The position numbers and the translations under genes are program-made. Below, in pieces: positions 18,926 through 27,557 of a DNA stretch of 64,000 nucleotides. The notes below the pieces were generated by a model. That model was not told the DNA's origin, made no database searches, and was given only the letters and a program-made list of their open reading frames with translations. The DNA comes from Ectorhizobium quercum. GTDB lineage: Bacteria > Pseudomonadota > Alphaproteobacteria > Rhizobiales > Rhizobiaceae. Position 1 is the stretch's first letter. Each line of letters starts with the position of its first letter. Location of the stretch: positions 62,001 through 126,000 of the forward strand of contig NZ_JANFPI010000003.1 in assembly GCF_026552795.1 (NCBI RefSeq), written 5' to 3'.

Positions 18926-19883
18926 TGCGAAATCCCGGTCGCCGCTTTTCGTGCTGGCCCTGCTTGCCGTTCTGGCGCTGATTGCGATCGCCTGTTTCAT
19001 GACGCTCGGCGCGCGGGGAAGCTGGAGCTTCGTGCTGTCCTTCCGCGGACAGAAACTGGCCGCTCTCGTCCTCATCGCAACGGCCATCGCCGTTTCGACG
19101 GTTCTGTTCCAGACCATCACCGGCAACCGCATCCTCACCCCCTCGATCATGGGGTTCGACGCGCTTTACGCGCTGGTGCAGACCGTCATCGTCTTCCTGA
19201 TCGGGGCAGCAGCCGCATCCGCCGTCGATCCGCGCCTGATGTTCGCCGGCAACGTCGTCCTGATGGTGCTGTTCTCGCTCGTTCTCTACCGCCTCCTGTT
19301 TTCGGGAGGAACGCGCAGCCTTCATCTTCTCATGCTGGTCGGCGTCGTGTTCGGCGTCTTCTTCCGCAGCATCTCGGGCTTCCTCCAGCGCATCATCGAT
19401 CCCAACGATTTCGTGGTGCTGCAAGACACGCTCTTCGCAAGCTTCAACGCGGTCGATACGAGCCTGCTCGGCATCGCCACGCTGGGAATGGCCGCCGTGG
19501 CGCTGGCCATGACGCGCTATTTCCATACGTTCGACGTCCTCTCGCTGGGACGCGAGGCGGCCATCGGCCTCGGGGTGGACTACAGGCACGTCACCACCGC
19601 CATCCTCGTCATGGTGGCCATTCTCGTCTCGATCTCCACGGCGCTGGTCGGGCCCGTCACGTTCTTCGGCCTGCTCGTCGCCAATCTCGCCTATCTCGTC
19701 ATGCCCAGCGGCCGGCACCGGCATGTACTGCCCGCCGCCGTCCTGATCGCCGTCATCACCCTGGTCGGCGGCCAGGTCGTACTGGAGCGTGTCTTCGCCT
19801 TCGATACGGCCCTTTCCATCGTCATCGAATTCGCCGGCGGACTGTTCTTTATCCTCTACCTCATCAAGGGAGGGTCCCGATGA
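18915..19883 (+). CDS. Siderophore ABC transporter permease, FatC/CeuC type
   Basis: A 322-residue FecCD-family permease. It uses a GTG start at 18915, preceded at good spacing by GAGGAAACAATCCC. Motifs include RGQKLAALVLIATAIAVSTVLFQTITGNRILTPSIMGFDALYA (a FatC/CeuC signature segment) and VGPVTFFGLLVANLAYLVMPSGRHRHVLP. It overlaps the upstream permease by 11 bases and the ATPase gene by 4 bases. All four genes from the binding protein to the ATPase form one import operon for a ferric siderophore. Confidence 0.9.
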   Translation: MRHDAKSRSPLFVLALLAVLALIAIACFMTLGARGSWSFVLSFRGQKLAALVLIATAIAVSTVLFQTITGNRILTPSIMGFDALYALVQTVIVFLIGAAAASAVDPRLMFAGNVVLMVLFSLVLYRLLFSGGTRSLHLLMLVGVVFGVFFRSISGFLQRIIDPNDFVVLQDTLFASFNAVDTSLLGIATLGMAAVALAMTRYFHTFDVLSLGREAAIGLGVDYRHVTTAILVMVAILVSISTALVGPVTFFGLLVANLAYLVMPSGRHRHVLPAAVLIAVITLVGGQVVLERVFAFDTALSIVIEFAGGLFFILYLIKGGSR

Positions 19884-20635
19884 TCGAAATCTCCAACGTC
19901 AGCAAGACCTACGGCAACAAGCCCGTTGTCGACGGCGTGACGCTGAACCTGCCCCGCGGCGGGCTGACCTCGATCGTCGGTCCGAACGGCGCCGGAAAGT
20001 CCACGCTGCTGTCGATGATCGCGCGCCTCATGCCGATGTCGGCCGGCAGCGTCACCGTCGACGGCCTCGACGTGACGAAGACGCCCGGCGACGTGCTGGC
20101 GCGGCGCCTGTCGATCCTCAGGCAGGACAATCACGTCGCCGCCCGGCTCACCGTCCGCGATCTCGTTTCCTTCGGGCGCTATCCGCATTCCAGGGGACGG
20201 CTGACCGCGCAGGACCTGCGCCACGTCGACGACGCCATCGACTATCTCGGCCTCGGCGCGCTTTCCGAACGCTTTCTCGACGAACTCTCCGGCGGCCAGC
20301 GGCAGCGGGCTTTCGTCGCGATGGTGCTCTGTCAGGATACGGATTACGTTCTGTTCGACGAACCGCTGAACAATCTCGACATGAAGCATGCCGTCTCGAT
20401 GATGCGGCTTCTCGCCCGCGCCGCCAGCGATCTGGGCAAGACGGTGGTCGTGGTCATCCACGATATCAATTTCGCCGCCGTCTATTCCAACTACATCGTC
20501 GCCATGCAGGACGGCAAGGTGATCCGCCAGGGCGCTCCCGACGAAATCGTCCAGCCCGACGTGCTGGAGGAAATCTTCGGAACACCCTTCGAGGTCCACA
20601 CCTTCGGTGGACGCCGCATCGCCACCTTCTACTAG
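19880..20635 (+). CDS. Siderophore ABC transporter ATP-binding protein, FepC/CeuD type
   Basis: A 251-residue ATPase. Walker A is GPNGAGKSTL (about residues 34-43), the signature is LSGGQRQRAFVAM, Walker B is YVLFDEPLNNLD and the H-loop is VIHDINFAA. These match iron-chelate importers. The ATG at 19880 overlaps the preceding stop by 4 bases and has GGAGGG upstream. It is the last gene of the operon, followed 42 bases later by a hairpin terminator. Confidence 0.93.
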   Translation: MIEISNVSKTYGNKPVVDGVTLNLPRGGLTSIVGPNGAGKSTLLSMIARLMPMSAGSVTVDGLDVTKTPGDVLARRLSILRQDNHVAARLTVRDLVSFGRYPHSRGRLTAQDLRHVDDAIDYLGLGALSERFLDELSGGQRQRAFVAMVLCQDTDYVLFDEPLNNLDMKHAVSMMRLLARAASDLGKTVVVVIHDINFAAVYSNYIVAMQDGKVIRQGAPDEIVQPDVLEEIFGTPFEVHTFGGRRIATFY

Positions 20636-20677
20636 AATCTGCGCCAGACCGTCTTGCGTCCGGAATGCTTTCGGCAG

Positions 20678-20704
20678 GCCGCGTAAAAATCCGCGGCGCT
20701 TTTC
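20678..20704 (+). terminator. Rho-independent terminator after the siderophore operon
   Basis: GCCGCG-taaaaatc-CGCGGC followed by GCTTTTCT forms a 6-bp GC stem with a short T-run. It lies just past the ATPase stop and before the VapBC promoter, as expected for a terminator. Confidence 0.7.
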
Positions 20705-20729
20705 TATGTTTTCACACAAGCCATCACCT

Positions 20730-20764
20730 GCCATCTTGATGGCGCCGCATTCCCGGCCTATCTT
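20730..20764 (+). promoter_or_regulatory. vapBC promoter with an overlapping palindromic operator
   Basis: TTGATG (20736-20741) and TATCTT (20759-20764) are separated by 17 bases, a good sigma70 promoter ending 25 bases before the antitoxin start. The palindrome GCCATC-tt-GATGGC (20730-20743) overlaps the -35 hexamer. VapB antitoxins repress their own promoters by binding such palindromes, so this is the likely autoregulatory site. Confidence 0.62.
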
Positions 20765-20789
20765 GCCATGAAAAGCAAAGGAGGCCGGG

Positions 20790-21038
20790 ATGGCAGAACC
20801 TCAACTTTCCGTCCGCAGCGCGCGTGCGCGCGATCTGGCCCATCGTCTCGCCCGGCGGGAAAACCGCTCGATCGCGGATATCGTCGAGAGGGCGCTTGAA
20901 GTCTACGAGGCGCGGGAAACGGGCCGCGAGCCCGCCGCCAGCTTCTACCGCCGCGTTTCGCGGAGCTTCGGCGAGGAAATCGATCTCGAAGCGGCGATTC
21001 GGGAAGGCAGAAAACCGCATTCGGGGCCGGACCTGTGA
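20790..21038 (+). CDS. vapB: VapB-type antitoxin
   Basis: An 82-residue protein with an N-terminal ribbon-helix-helix-like region (PQLSVRSARARDLAHRLARRENRSIADIVERALEVYE) and an acidic, flexible C-terminus that would wrap the toxin. It matches Rv0623/PSK-type VapB antitoxins. AAAGGAGG precedes the start at ideal spacing, giving strong translation compared with the toxin. It overlaps the toxin start by 4 bases (GTGA). Confidence 0.85.
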   Translation: MAEPQLSVRSARARDLAHRLARRENRSIADIVERALEVYEARETGREPAASFYRRVSRSFGEEIDLEAAIREGRKPHSGPDL

Positions 21039-21448
21039 TCTTCCTCGACACGAACGTCATTTCGGAAACCCTGAAGAAGGCGCCGTCCGAAAATGTCATT
21101 GCCTGGCTGGTCCGCTTCGACCCGGAGCTTGCGCTGTCGACTGTGGTCATCGCCGAAATCGCCTTCGGCATTCGCAAGATCCGCGCCGACCAGAGAGCCG
21201 TGCGGCTGGAGCAGGGTCTCGACGAATGGCGCCGACGCTTCGCCGGCCGGGTTTTCGGACTGACGGAAGAAGCGGCCCTGGCCTATGGCGACATCATGGG
21301 GAAAGCCGTTCTGGAAGGCCGCCCCATGTCGGCGCAGGATGGAATGATCGCCGCTGTCGCCCAAGTGAACGGCGGCCGGCTGGCCACCCGCAACATGAAG
21401 GATTTTGCCGGCACCGGATTGACGCTGATCGATCCGTGGGAGTTCTGA
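21035..21448 (+). CDS. vapC: VapC-type PIN-domain toxin
   Basis: A 137-residue PIN-domain ribonuclease. The N-terminal MIFLDTNVISE carries the first catalytic Asp (residue 5). A conserved Glu follows in TVVIAEIAFGI, and the later acidic residues are in SAQDGMIAAVA and MKDFAGTGL. Such toxins cleave specific RNAs, often initiator tRNA or rRNA, when the antitoxin is degraded. It starts with GTG at 21035 inside the antitoxin stop, so translation is coupled and weaker. The pair looks complete and intact. Confidence 0.88.
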   Translation: MIFLDTNVISETLKKAPSENVIAWLVRFDPELALSTVVIAEIAFGIRKIRADQRAVRLEQGLDEWRRRFAGRVFGLTEEAALAYGDIMGKAVLEGRPMSAQDGMIAAVAQVNGGRLATRNMKDFAGTGLTLIDPWEF

Positions 21449-21491
21449 TCCCGGATTCCGAAGGCCTGGTTCCCCGGCCGCCGGAATGGCC

Positions 21492-21513
21492 GGGACGGGC
21501 CGCAGCCCGTCCC
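21492..21513. terminator. Hairpin between the converging vapC and secDF genes
   Basis: GGGACGGGC-cgca-GCCCGTCCC is a perfect 9-bp stem located in the 87-base gap between the two convergent genes. It has no T-run on either side, so its terminator role is only likely from position. Confidence 0.45.
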
Positions 21514-21535
21514 TCCATCGTGCAATCCATCCGTC

Positions 21536-24058
21536 CTACCGGACCGCGGCATCGACCACCAGTTCGCCGTTCGCGGCCTGCTTCTTGCGGTGGCGTGCCC
21601 GCCAGTCGCCGAGGAACAACAGGATCGGCGCGGCGATGAAGACCGACGAGGAGGCCGCGATGAAGATGCCGAACACCATCGGAACGGCGAAGCTTTCCAC
21701 CGCGCTTCCGCCCCAGATCGCCATCGGCAGCATGGCGAGGAAGGCGGTTGCCGATGTGTAGAGGCTTCGGGCCAGCGTTTCGTTGATCGACAGGTTGATC
21801 AGGTCGCGGAACGGCATGCTCTTGTAAAGACGCATGTTTTCCCGCATCCGGTCGTAGACCACCACCTTGTCGTTGACCGAATAGCCGACAAGCGTCAGCA
21901 GGGCCGCAATCGCGGTCAGGTTGAAGTCGAGCCCGGTCAGCGCGAAGAAGCCGATGGTTTTCGTCACGTCGAGAACAAGGGTCGCGATCGCGCCCACGGC
22001 GAAGGGCCAGTCGAAACGGAACCAGATGTAGGCGAGCATGGCAAGGCTTGCGAGCACGACGGACAGGATACCGGCGGTCGCCAGCTCACTGCTGACCTTC
22101 GGGCCGACCACTTCCGTGCGCTCGATCTTTGCGCTCGCGTCGATTTCCGCGATCTTGGCCCTGACCTTGGAGACGGCTTCGGTCTGGGCCGTTTCCGGAC
22201 CCGGCTGCCGTTCGAGACGCAGCAGCATATGGCTGCTGTCGCCGAATTCCTGCAACGCGACCTCCCCGAGGCCGAGGCTTTCGAGGCCGGCGCGGAAACG
22301 GCCGAGATCGGCGGGCTCCCCGGTCGAAACCTCGATCTGGATGCCGCCCTTGAAATCGACCCCGTAATTCAGGCCGGGCGTGATGAACAGGATGATCGAG
22401 GAGATCGACAGGAAGGCCGAGACGCCGATGCCGAACATCCGGGCCTTCATGAAGTCGATCTTCGTTCCGTCGCGGATCAGGCTGAAGGGAAGAAGAGGGC
22501 GGATGTTGATGGTCTTCAGCCGGCGTCGTGTAGCGATGGCGACCATCGCCACGCGCACGACGGACACGGCGGTGAACATCGAGATCGCAATGCCGAGCCC
22601 CATCGTCACGGCAAAGCCGCGCACCGGACCGGAGCCGAACCAGAAGAGCAGGACCGTGGCGATGAGCGCGGTGACATTGCTGTCGATGATGGTCGAATAG
22701 GCCTTGTTGAAGCCGAGGTCGATGGCGGCGAACGCGCCCCTGCCTTTGCGGGTCTCCTCCCGGATGCGTTCGTTGATCAGCACGTTGGCGTCGACCGCCA
22801 ACCCGATGCCGAGGACGATACCGGCGATGCCGGGCAGGGTCAGCGTCGCTCCGATCAGCGTCAGCCCGGCGAAGGTCAGGATGACGTTCAGGGTGAGCGC
22901 GATGACGGCCAGCGTTCCCCATGCGCCGTAAAGCGCGATGATGAAGACGACCACCAGCGCGAAGCCGACGAGGCCGGACATAATCCCCATCTCGATGGCG
23001 TCGCTGCCGAGATCGGCGCCGACGGTGCGTTCCTCGATGACCGTCAGCTTGGCGGGCAGGGCGCCGGCGCGCAGCAGGGCGGCCAGCGTGGTGGCCTCCT
23101 CGGCGGTGAAGGAGCCGGATATCTGCCCGGAGCCGCCGGTGATCGGCTCGCGGATGACCGGCGCGCTCAGCACTTTTCCGTCGAGGACGATGGCGAACGG
23201 CTGGCCGACATTTTCCCGCGTGATCTGGGCGAAGCGTGTCGCACCGGTCTGGTCGAAGCGGAAATTGACCACCGGCTGGCTGGTCTGCGGATCGAATGCG
23301 ACGCGCGCATCCGTCAGCCGGTCGCCGGACAGCAGGACGCGGTCCTGGATCGGATAGGTGTGGCCCTGGTTATCCGGCAGGAGACGAACGCCGGGCTGGC
23401 CCTCCACGCCCAACATATGGAAGCTCATCTTCGCGGTGGAGCCGAGCAGCGCGCGCAGGCTGGAAGGGTCCTGCTCGCCCGGAAGCTGGACGAGAACGCG
23501 GTCTCCGCCGACACGCTGGATCGTGGGTTCCGCGACGCCGACCTGGTCGACGCGCTGGCGGATGATCTCGAGGCTCTGCTGGACGGCATTGCTCATGCGG
23601 TAGGTGATGCCCGCTTCGGAGGGACGCAGCGTGATCCTGTCGGCGGCCGGCGTTGCGATCGTCAGCTCGTTCGCCGTCGTCACGCCGGACTGGACCGGAT
23701 TGCCGAGTTTTTCCAGTTCCAGCCGTGCGGCGTCGCGCTTGGCCGGGTCGATCACCGTCACCACGACCATGCCGCCCTGGCGCTGCACGGACCGGGTCTC
23801 GATGCCCGCCTCGCGCAGGCTCGAGCGCGCGTCCTGCGTCAGGCTTTGCAGCCATTCGTTCTCAAGCGACGGGCGGTCCACCTCGAGGACGAGATGCGAT
23901 CCGCCGCGCAGGTCAAGGCCGAGCGAAACCTTCTGGTGCGGCAGCCAGCCGGGCAGGGCCTCCAGCGTCCGGTCGGAAAGGATATTGGGGAGCGCCACCA
24001 GCACTCCGACGAGGATGATGACCGCATAGGTCAGCACCTTCCAGGGGGAATTCTTCAA
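21536..24058 (-). CDS. secDF: Fused SecD-SecF protein translocase subunit
   Basis: An 840-residue inner-membrane protein. It begins with a membrane span (MKNSPWKVLTYAVIILVGVLVALP) and the SecD signature LGLDLRGGSHLVLEV. It then has a large periplasmic domain (about 60-330), the SecD membrane bundle (about 350-510), a second start-like span, the SecF signature YGVDFKGGIQIEV (about 560) and the SecF bundle ending near 830. SecDF uses the proton gradient to pull exported proteins across the membrane. The two halves are separate genes in E. coli but fused here, as in other rhizobia. No yajC lies beside it, so this may be a second copy or a detached locus. A small protein gene lies 84 bases upstream. 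Confidence 0.95.
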   Translation of the reverse strand: MKNSPWKVLTYAVIILVGVLVALPNILSDRTLEALPGWLPHQKVSLGLDLRGGSHLVLEVDRPSLENEWLQSLTQDARSSLREAGIETRSVQRQGGMVVVTVIDPAKRDAARLELEKLGNPVQSGVTTANELTIATPAADRITLRPSEAGITYRMSNAVQQSLEIIRQRVDQVGVAEPTIQRVGGDRVLVQLPGEQDPSSLRALLGSTAKMSFHMLGVEGQPGVRLLPDNQGHTYPIQDRVLLSGDRLTDARVAFDPQTSQPVVNFRFDQTGATRFAQITRENVGQPFAIVLDGKVLSAPVIREPITGGSGQISGSFTAEEATTLAALLRAGALPAKLTVIEERTVGADLGSDAIEMGIMSGLVGFALVVVFIIALYGAWGTLAVIALTLNVILTFAGLTLIGATLTLPGIAGIVLGIGLAVDANVLINERIREETRKGRGAFAAIDLGFNKAYSTIIDSNVTALIATVLLFWFGSGPVRGFAVTMGLGIAISMFTAVSVVRVAMVAIATRRRLKTINIRPLLPFSLIRDGTKIDFMKARMFGIGVSAFLSISSIILFITPGLNYGVDFKGGIQIEVSTGEPADLGRFRAGLESLGLGEVALQEFGDSSHMLLRLERQPGPETAQTEAVSKVRAKIAEIDASAKIERTEVVGPKVSSELATAGILSVVLASLAMLAYIWFRFDWPFAVGAIATLVLDVTKTIGFFALTGLDFNLTAIAALLTLVGYSVNDKVVVYDRMRENMRLYKSMPFRDLINLSINETLARSLYTSATAFLAMLPMAIWGGSAVESFAVPMVFGIFIAASSSVFIAAPILLFLGDWRARHRKKQAANGELVVDAAVR

Positions 24059-24142
24059 TGTCGTTCATCCAAGTGGGCGGTGCCGGTGGACAGGCGCGCG
24101 AACCGGTCTGCCGCGTTGACTGCGGGCCGTAGGGGCCGGGTT

Positions 24143-24490
24143 TTATGTCAGGGCAGGCGGCGCCGGAGGGGCGCGGGGATGAAAGACACTGGAACTGGCG
24201 GCATGAACGATCTCGCCCGAGCGGGTGGCAACCGTGTTGCCCCACGCCGGCTCGGGCAATTCGGGGCCGCTGGCGCCGGCAAAGGCGTCGGGCATGTCGA
24301 AGGCCCGCACCTTGTTGCTCTGCTGCACTTCGGCGGTGAGAACCACCCGCACGGCATCGCGCGTTCCGAAGATGAGCGAGGAATTTGCGCCCGATGCGGC
24401 GGAGGCCGACTGCACGCGGGTCGTATCGGCGCTCTGCCATCCGCCATAGGATGCCAGAAGCATGAGGACGGCAAGCCACAATGAAAACAC
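24143..24490 (-). CDS. Hypothetical small exported or membrane-anchored protein
   Basis: A possible 115-residue protein with a hydrophobic N-terminus (MFSLWLAVLMLLASYGGWQSA) resembling a signal peptide or anchor. A Ser/Ala-rich stretch follows, then a compact region (FGTRDAVRVVLTAEVQQSNKVRAF) and a Pro-rich tail. I do not recognise a family. It would start with GTG at 24490 with no clear ribosome site, which lowers confidence. Its position on the same strand just upstream of secDF suggests co-transcription. Confidence 0.45.
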   Translation of the reverse strand: MFSLWLAVLMLLASYGGWQSADTTRVQSASAASGANSSLIFGTRDAVRVVLTAEVQQSNKVRAFDMPDAFAGASGPELPEPAWGNTVATRSGEIVHAASSSVFHPRAPPAPPALT

Positions 24491-24797
24491 GCCCGAAGCG
24501 GCCGCAACCGTCAGGCTATACTGTCCTTCACCATGATTTTCCGGTGCGTTGCGGATTTTGCAGTCCTCTCGTTTCGACCATTATCGCACATCCGGTTGTA
24601 AAGCGCCATCCGGCATATGGTGCCGCGCACCATCCCTGCCTGTGGATGAGCGGTTCCAAAAGGGGATCGCACCGATACGGTCTTGTGCGACGCGAAAAAT
24701 AACGGAAAACTGCGGGCATGAAACGGTTGCCGACATGGACGCCGGCCACCACGCCCTTTTCGGCGGATATCGTGTTTGGCAGCCAGGTTAGCGACAC
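24491..24797. other. Intergenic region upstream of hpxO
   Basis: This 307-base stretch separates the leftward secDF-side gene from the rightward hpxO gene and must hold both promoters. I see no convincing protein gene. Open frames across it have compositions unlike real proteins. A short GGTGCCGCGCACC palindrome occurs near 24620-24632. Confidence 0.4.
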
Positions 24798-25955
24798 ATG
24801 AAAGTGATCATCATCGGTGCGGGTATCGGCGGTCTCAGCGCGGGCATTGCCCTGAAGCGCATCGGTCACGAGGTGCGGATCTACGAGCAGGTCCGGGAGA
24901 TCCGGCCGGTGGGCGCGGCCATTTCCGTCTGGTCCAACGGCATCAAGTGCCTGAACTATCTCGGGCTTGAAAAACAGGTGGCCAAAATCGGCGGATGGCT
25001 GGACGCGATGGCCTATGTCGACGGACTGAGCGGCGAAACCATGACCGGGTTCAGCCTCCGGCCGCTGATCGAGCAGGTCGGCCAGCGTCCCTATCCGGTG
25101 TCGCGTGCCGAGCTGCAACTGATGCTGATGCGCGAATTCGGCCTCGAGGACATCAGCCTCGGCACGAAGCTCGTCGATCTGGAGGACGACGGCGAACGGG
25201 TGACGGCGCGCTTCGAGGACGGCACGTCCGATACGGGCGCGCTGCTGATCGGCGCCGACGGGGCGCATTCCATCGTCCGCCGCCATATTCTCGGCGCGGC
25301 TCCCGAGCGTCGCTATGCAGGCTACGTCAACTGGAACGGCCTCGTCGCGATAGACGAGGCGCTGGCGCCGAAGGGCCAGTGGACGACCTTCGTGGGCGAG
25401 GGCAAGCGCGTCTCCCTCATGCCGATTGCGGGCAACCGCTTCTATTTCTTCTTCGACGTTCCCCTGCCGAGCGGGCTTCCCAACGAACGGGCGCACTACA
25501 AATCGCTTCTCGGCGGTTATTTCGCGGGATGGGCGCCGCCCGTCCATCGCCTGATCGAGCGGCTCGACCCGGACACCACCAACCGGGTGGAGATCCATGA
25601 CATCGACCCGTTCATGACCTGGGCGAAGGGACGCGTGGCGCTGCTCGGCGATTCTGCCCACAACACCACGCCGGATATCGGGCAGGGCGGCTGCATGGCG
25701 ATGGAGGATGCCGTGGTTCTGGCCATAACGCTCCAGACCAACACGCTTGGCATCGAGGATGCGCTGGTGCGCTACCAGAACCGCCGTAACGAGCGCGCCC
25801 GAGAACTGGTGCTGCGGGCCCGCAAGCGTTGCGACGTGACCCATGCGAAGGACATCGCGGCGACGCAGGCATGGTATGACGAGCTGCGCCGGGAAGATGG
25901 CAGCGGCATCATCCGCGGCATCGCCTCCAACATCGAATCCGGGCCCCTCGGCTGA
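24798..25955 (+). CDS. hpxO: FAD-dependent urate hydroxylase HpxO
   Basis: A 385-residue flavoprotein monooxygenase with FAD motif [10 protein letters not shown] near the N-terminus, [11 protein letters not shown] in the middle and the second FAD/NADH motif [15 protein letters not shown] near 285. Several segments recall Klebsiella HpxO almost residue for residue ([42 protein letters not shown], and the C-terminal SGPLG). HpxO converts urate to 5-hydroxyisourate using NADH and oxygen. It lacks purine-catabolic neighbours here. Its 3' end converges on the thiF gene 19 bases away. Confidence 0.93.
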   Translation: MKVIIIGAGIGGLSAGIALKRIGHEVRIYEQVREIRPVGAAISVWSNGIKCLNYLGLEKQVAKIGGWLDAMAYVDGLSGETMTGFSLRPLIEQVGQRPYPVSRAELQLMLMREFGLEDISLGTKLVDLEDDGERVTARFEDGTSDTGALLIGADGAHSIVRRHILGAAPERRYAGYVNWNGLVAIDEALAPKGQWTTFVGEGKRVSLMPIAGNRFYFFFDVPLPSGLPNERAHYKSLLGGYFAGWAPPVHRLIERLDPDTTNRVEIHDIDPFMTWAKGRVALLGDSAHNTTPDIGQGGCMAMEDAVVLAITLQTNTLGIEDALVRYQNRRNERARELVLRARKRCDVTHAKDIAATQAWYDELRREDGSGIIRGIASNIESGPLG

Positions 25956-25974
25956 GGCCTGCTAGCCGGGCCGT

Positions 25975-26952
25975 TCAGGCCGCGTCCCCGGCGGCGAGAA
26001 GGGCGAGGGGGCCGTCGCGATGGGGGCGGAGCGCCTTCGCCGCGCGCCAGGCGCGCAGCCCGGAGCGGCAGCAGAGCACGACCCGTTTTGCATCCGGCAG
26101 CGATACGGGACCGGCCTGGAAATCCGCGACCGTGAGCCGCAAGGCATCGGGGCGCAGGCTGTGCGGCGCTTCCCGTTCGTCCCGCAGCTCGATCAGAAGG
26201 TCGCCCGGCGAAAGCTCCGTCCGCGCGATGAAAGGAAATATGCCGTCTTCCGGCTCCTTCGCCCTGTCGAAGCGGAAGGAGCGGAAGCCATAACCTTCGA
26301 GGTCGAGCGTCACGAGCTGACCGAGCGGCGAGGGCGTCATGCCGGTGACGACGGCGACCGCCATCTGGGCCTGCAATGCGCCGAGCGTGCCGACGAGGGG
26401 GCCGAGCACGCCGGCCGTGGCACAGGTGGTGACATTGTTCGGCAGATCGGGAAAGATCGCCCGCACGGATGGCGCCGTGCCGCAATAGCCGCCGACATAG
26501 CCCGTCAGGCCAAGGGCGGATGCGGAAATCAGCGGCTTGCCGAGCGCCTTGCACGTATCGGACAGCGTGTAGGTGACGGCGAAGCTGTCGGCGCAATCCA
26601 GCACGACATCGGCATCGGCGACGAGCCGGGGTGCATTGGCCGCATCCAGCGCTTCCGCGACCGGAACGGTTTCCACGTCGGGGTTCAGGTCGCGCAGCCG
26701 GTCGCGGGCCGCTTCGGCCTTGAGGCGGCCGATATCGCTTTCGCCGTAGAGCGGCTGGCGGTGGAGATTGGAGCGCTCCACCCGGTCGGCATCGACCAGA
26801 ACGATCCGTCCGGCGCCGGCACCGGCAAGATAGAGAAGGGCCGGGCAGCCGAGGCCGCCGAGACCGACGACGAGCAGGCGGGCCGAGCGCAGGGCGGCCT
26901 GGGCTTTTTCGCCCATCTGCGGGGCGAGCATCTGGCGGTCGTAACGGGTCAT
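25975..26952 (-). CDS. thiF: ThiF/MoeB-type adenylyltransferase with C-terminal rhodanese-like domain
   Basis: A 325-residue protein. The N-terminal E1-like domain (about 1-235) has RYDRQMLAPQMGEKAQ, the nucleotide loop VVGLGGLGCPALLYLAGAG, DADRVERSNLHRQ and DCADSF. The last 90 residues form a short rhodanese-like domain with an active-site loop CCRSGLRAW. In thiazole synthesis ThiF adenylates the C-terminal glycine of ThiS, and a rhodanese can then donate sulfur, so both steps may lie on one chain. The usual zinc-binding CxxC pairs of MoeB are not evident. It is the last gene of the thiOSGEF operon and overlaps thiE by 4 bases. Confidence 0.86.
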   Translation of the reverse strand: MTRYDRQMLAPQMGEKAQAALRSARLLVVGLGGLGCPALLYLAGAGAGRIVLVDADRVERSNLHRQPLYGESDIGRLKAEAARDRLRDLNPDVETVPVAEALDAANAPRLVADADVVLDCADSFAVTYTLSDTCKALGKPLISASALGLTGYVGGYCGTAPSVRAIFPDLPNNVTTCATAGVLGPLVGTLGALQAQMAVAVVTGMTPSPLGQLVTLDLEGYGFRSFRFDRAKEPEDGIFPFIARTELSPGDLLIELRDEREAPHSLRPDALRLTVADFQAGPVSLPDAKRVVLCCRSGLRAWRAAKALRPHRDGPLALLAAGDAA

Positions 26953-27557
26953 GTCGCATACTCCCGTGTTGCCGCGATCCACGCCCGGACGCGGGCTTCC
27001 GGATCGGTGTTCAGCGTGATGTCGGTGACGGCGGAGACGATGTCGGCACCGGCCGCCAGCACGCCCGCGGCGCGTTCGAGGCTGATGCCGCCGATCCCGA
27101 CGAGCGGCACGTCGCCCACCCGCCGCTTCCATTCGCCGACACGCTCCAGACCCTGCGGCGCCCAGGGCATCTTCTTCAGGATCGTCGGATAGACGGGGCC
27201 GAGTGCCACATAGTCCGGCCCGACGGCGAGCGCGCGACTAAGTTCGCCGTCGTCATGGGTGCTGACGCCGAGTTTCAGCCCCGCCCGGCGGATCGCCCCG
27301 AGATCGGCCGCGTCCAGATCCTCCTGGCCGAGATGGATGAAGTCGCAGCCTTCCTCGATCGCGAGCCGCCAATAGTCGTTGACGACGAGCTGGCAGTCAT
27401 GGGCGGCGCACAGATCGCGCGCCGTGCGGATGTCCGCCCGCAGGACCTCCTCCGGCCTGTCCTTGATGCGCAGTTGCACCAGACGGATGCCGAGCGGCAC
27501 GAGGCGCTCCAGCCATGCGGCGGAATCGAGGATCGGATAGAAGGGATCGAGCCTCAT
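26949..27557 (-). CDS. thiE: Thiamine-phosphate synthase
   Basis: A 202-residue TIM-barrel enzyme that joins the thiazole phosphate and HMP pyrophosphate moieties to thiamine phosphate. Family motifs are LVQLRIKD (thiazole and phosphate binding), VVNDYW, HLGQEDL, GVSTHDDGEL, ALGPVYPT and GIGGI. It overlaps thiF by 4 bases downstream and thiG by one base upstream, so the whole set is tightly coupled. Confidence 0.95.
   Translation of the reverse strand: MRLDPFYPILDSAAWLERLVPLGIRLVQLRIKDRPEEVLRADIRTARDLCAAHDCQLVVNDYWRLAIEEGCDFIHLGQEDLDAADLGAIRRAGLKLGVSTHDDGELSRALAVGPDYVALGPVYPTILKKMPWAPQGLERVGEWKRRVGDVPLVGIGGISLERAAGVLAAGADIVSAVTDITLNTDPEARVRAWIAATREYAT

Noticed and set aside
24549..24791. 80-codon plus-strand frame upstream of hpxO
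   Set aside because: No ribosome site, unusual composition and no motif; treated as intergenic.
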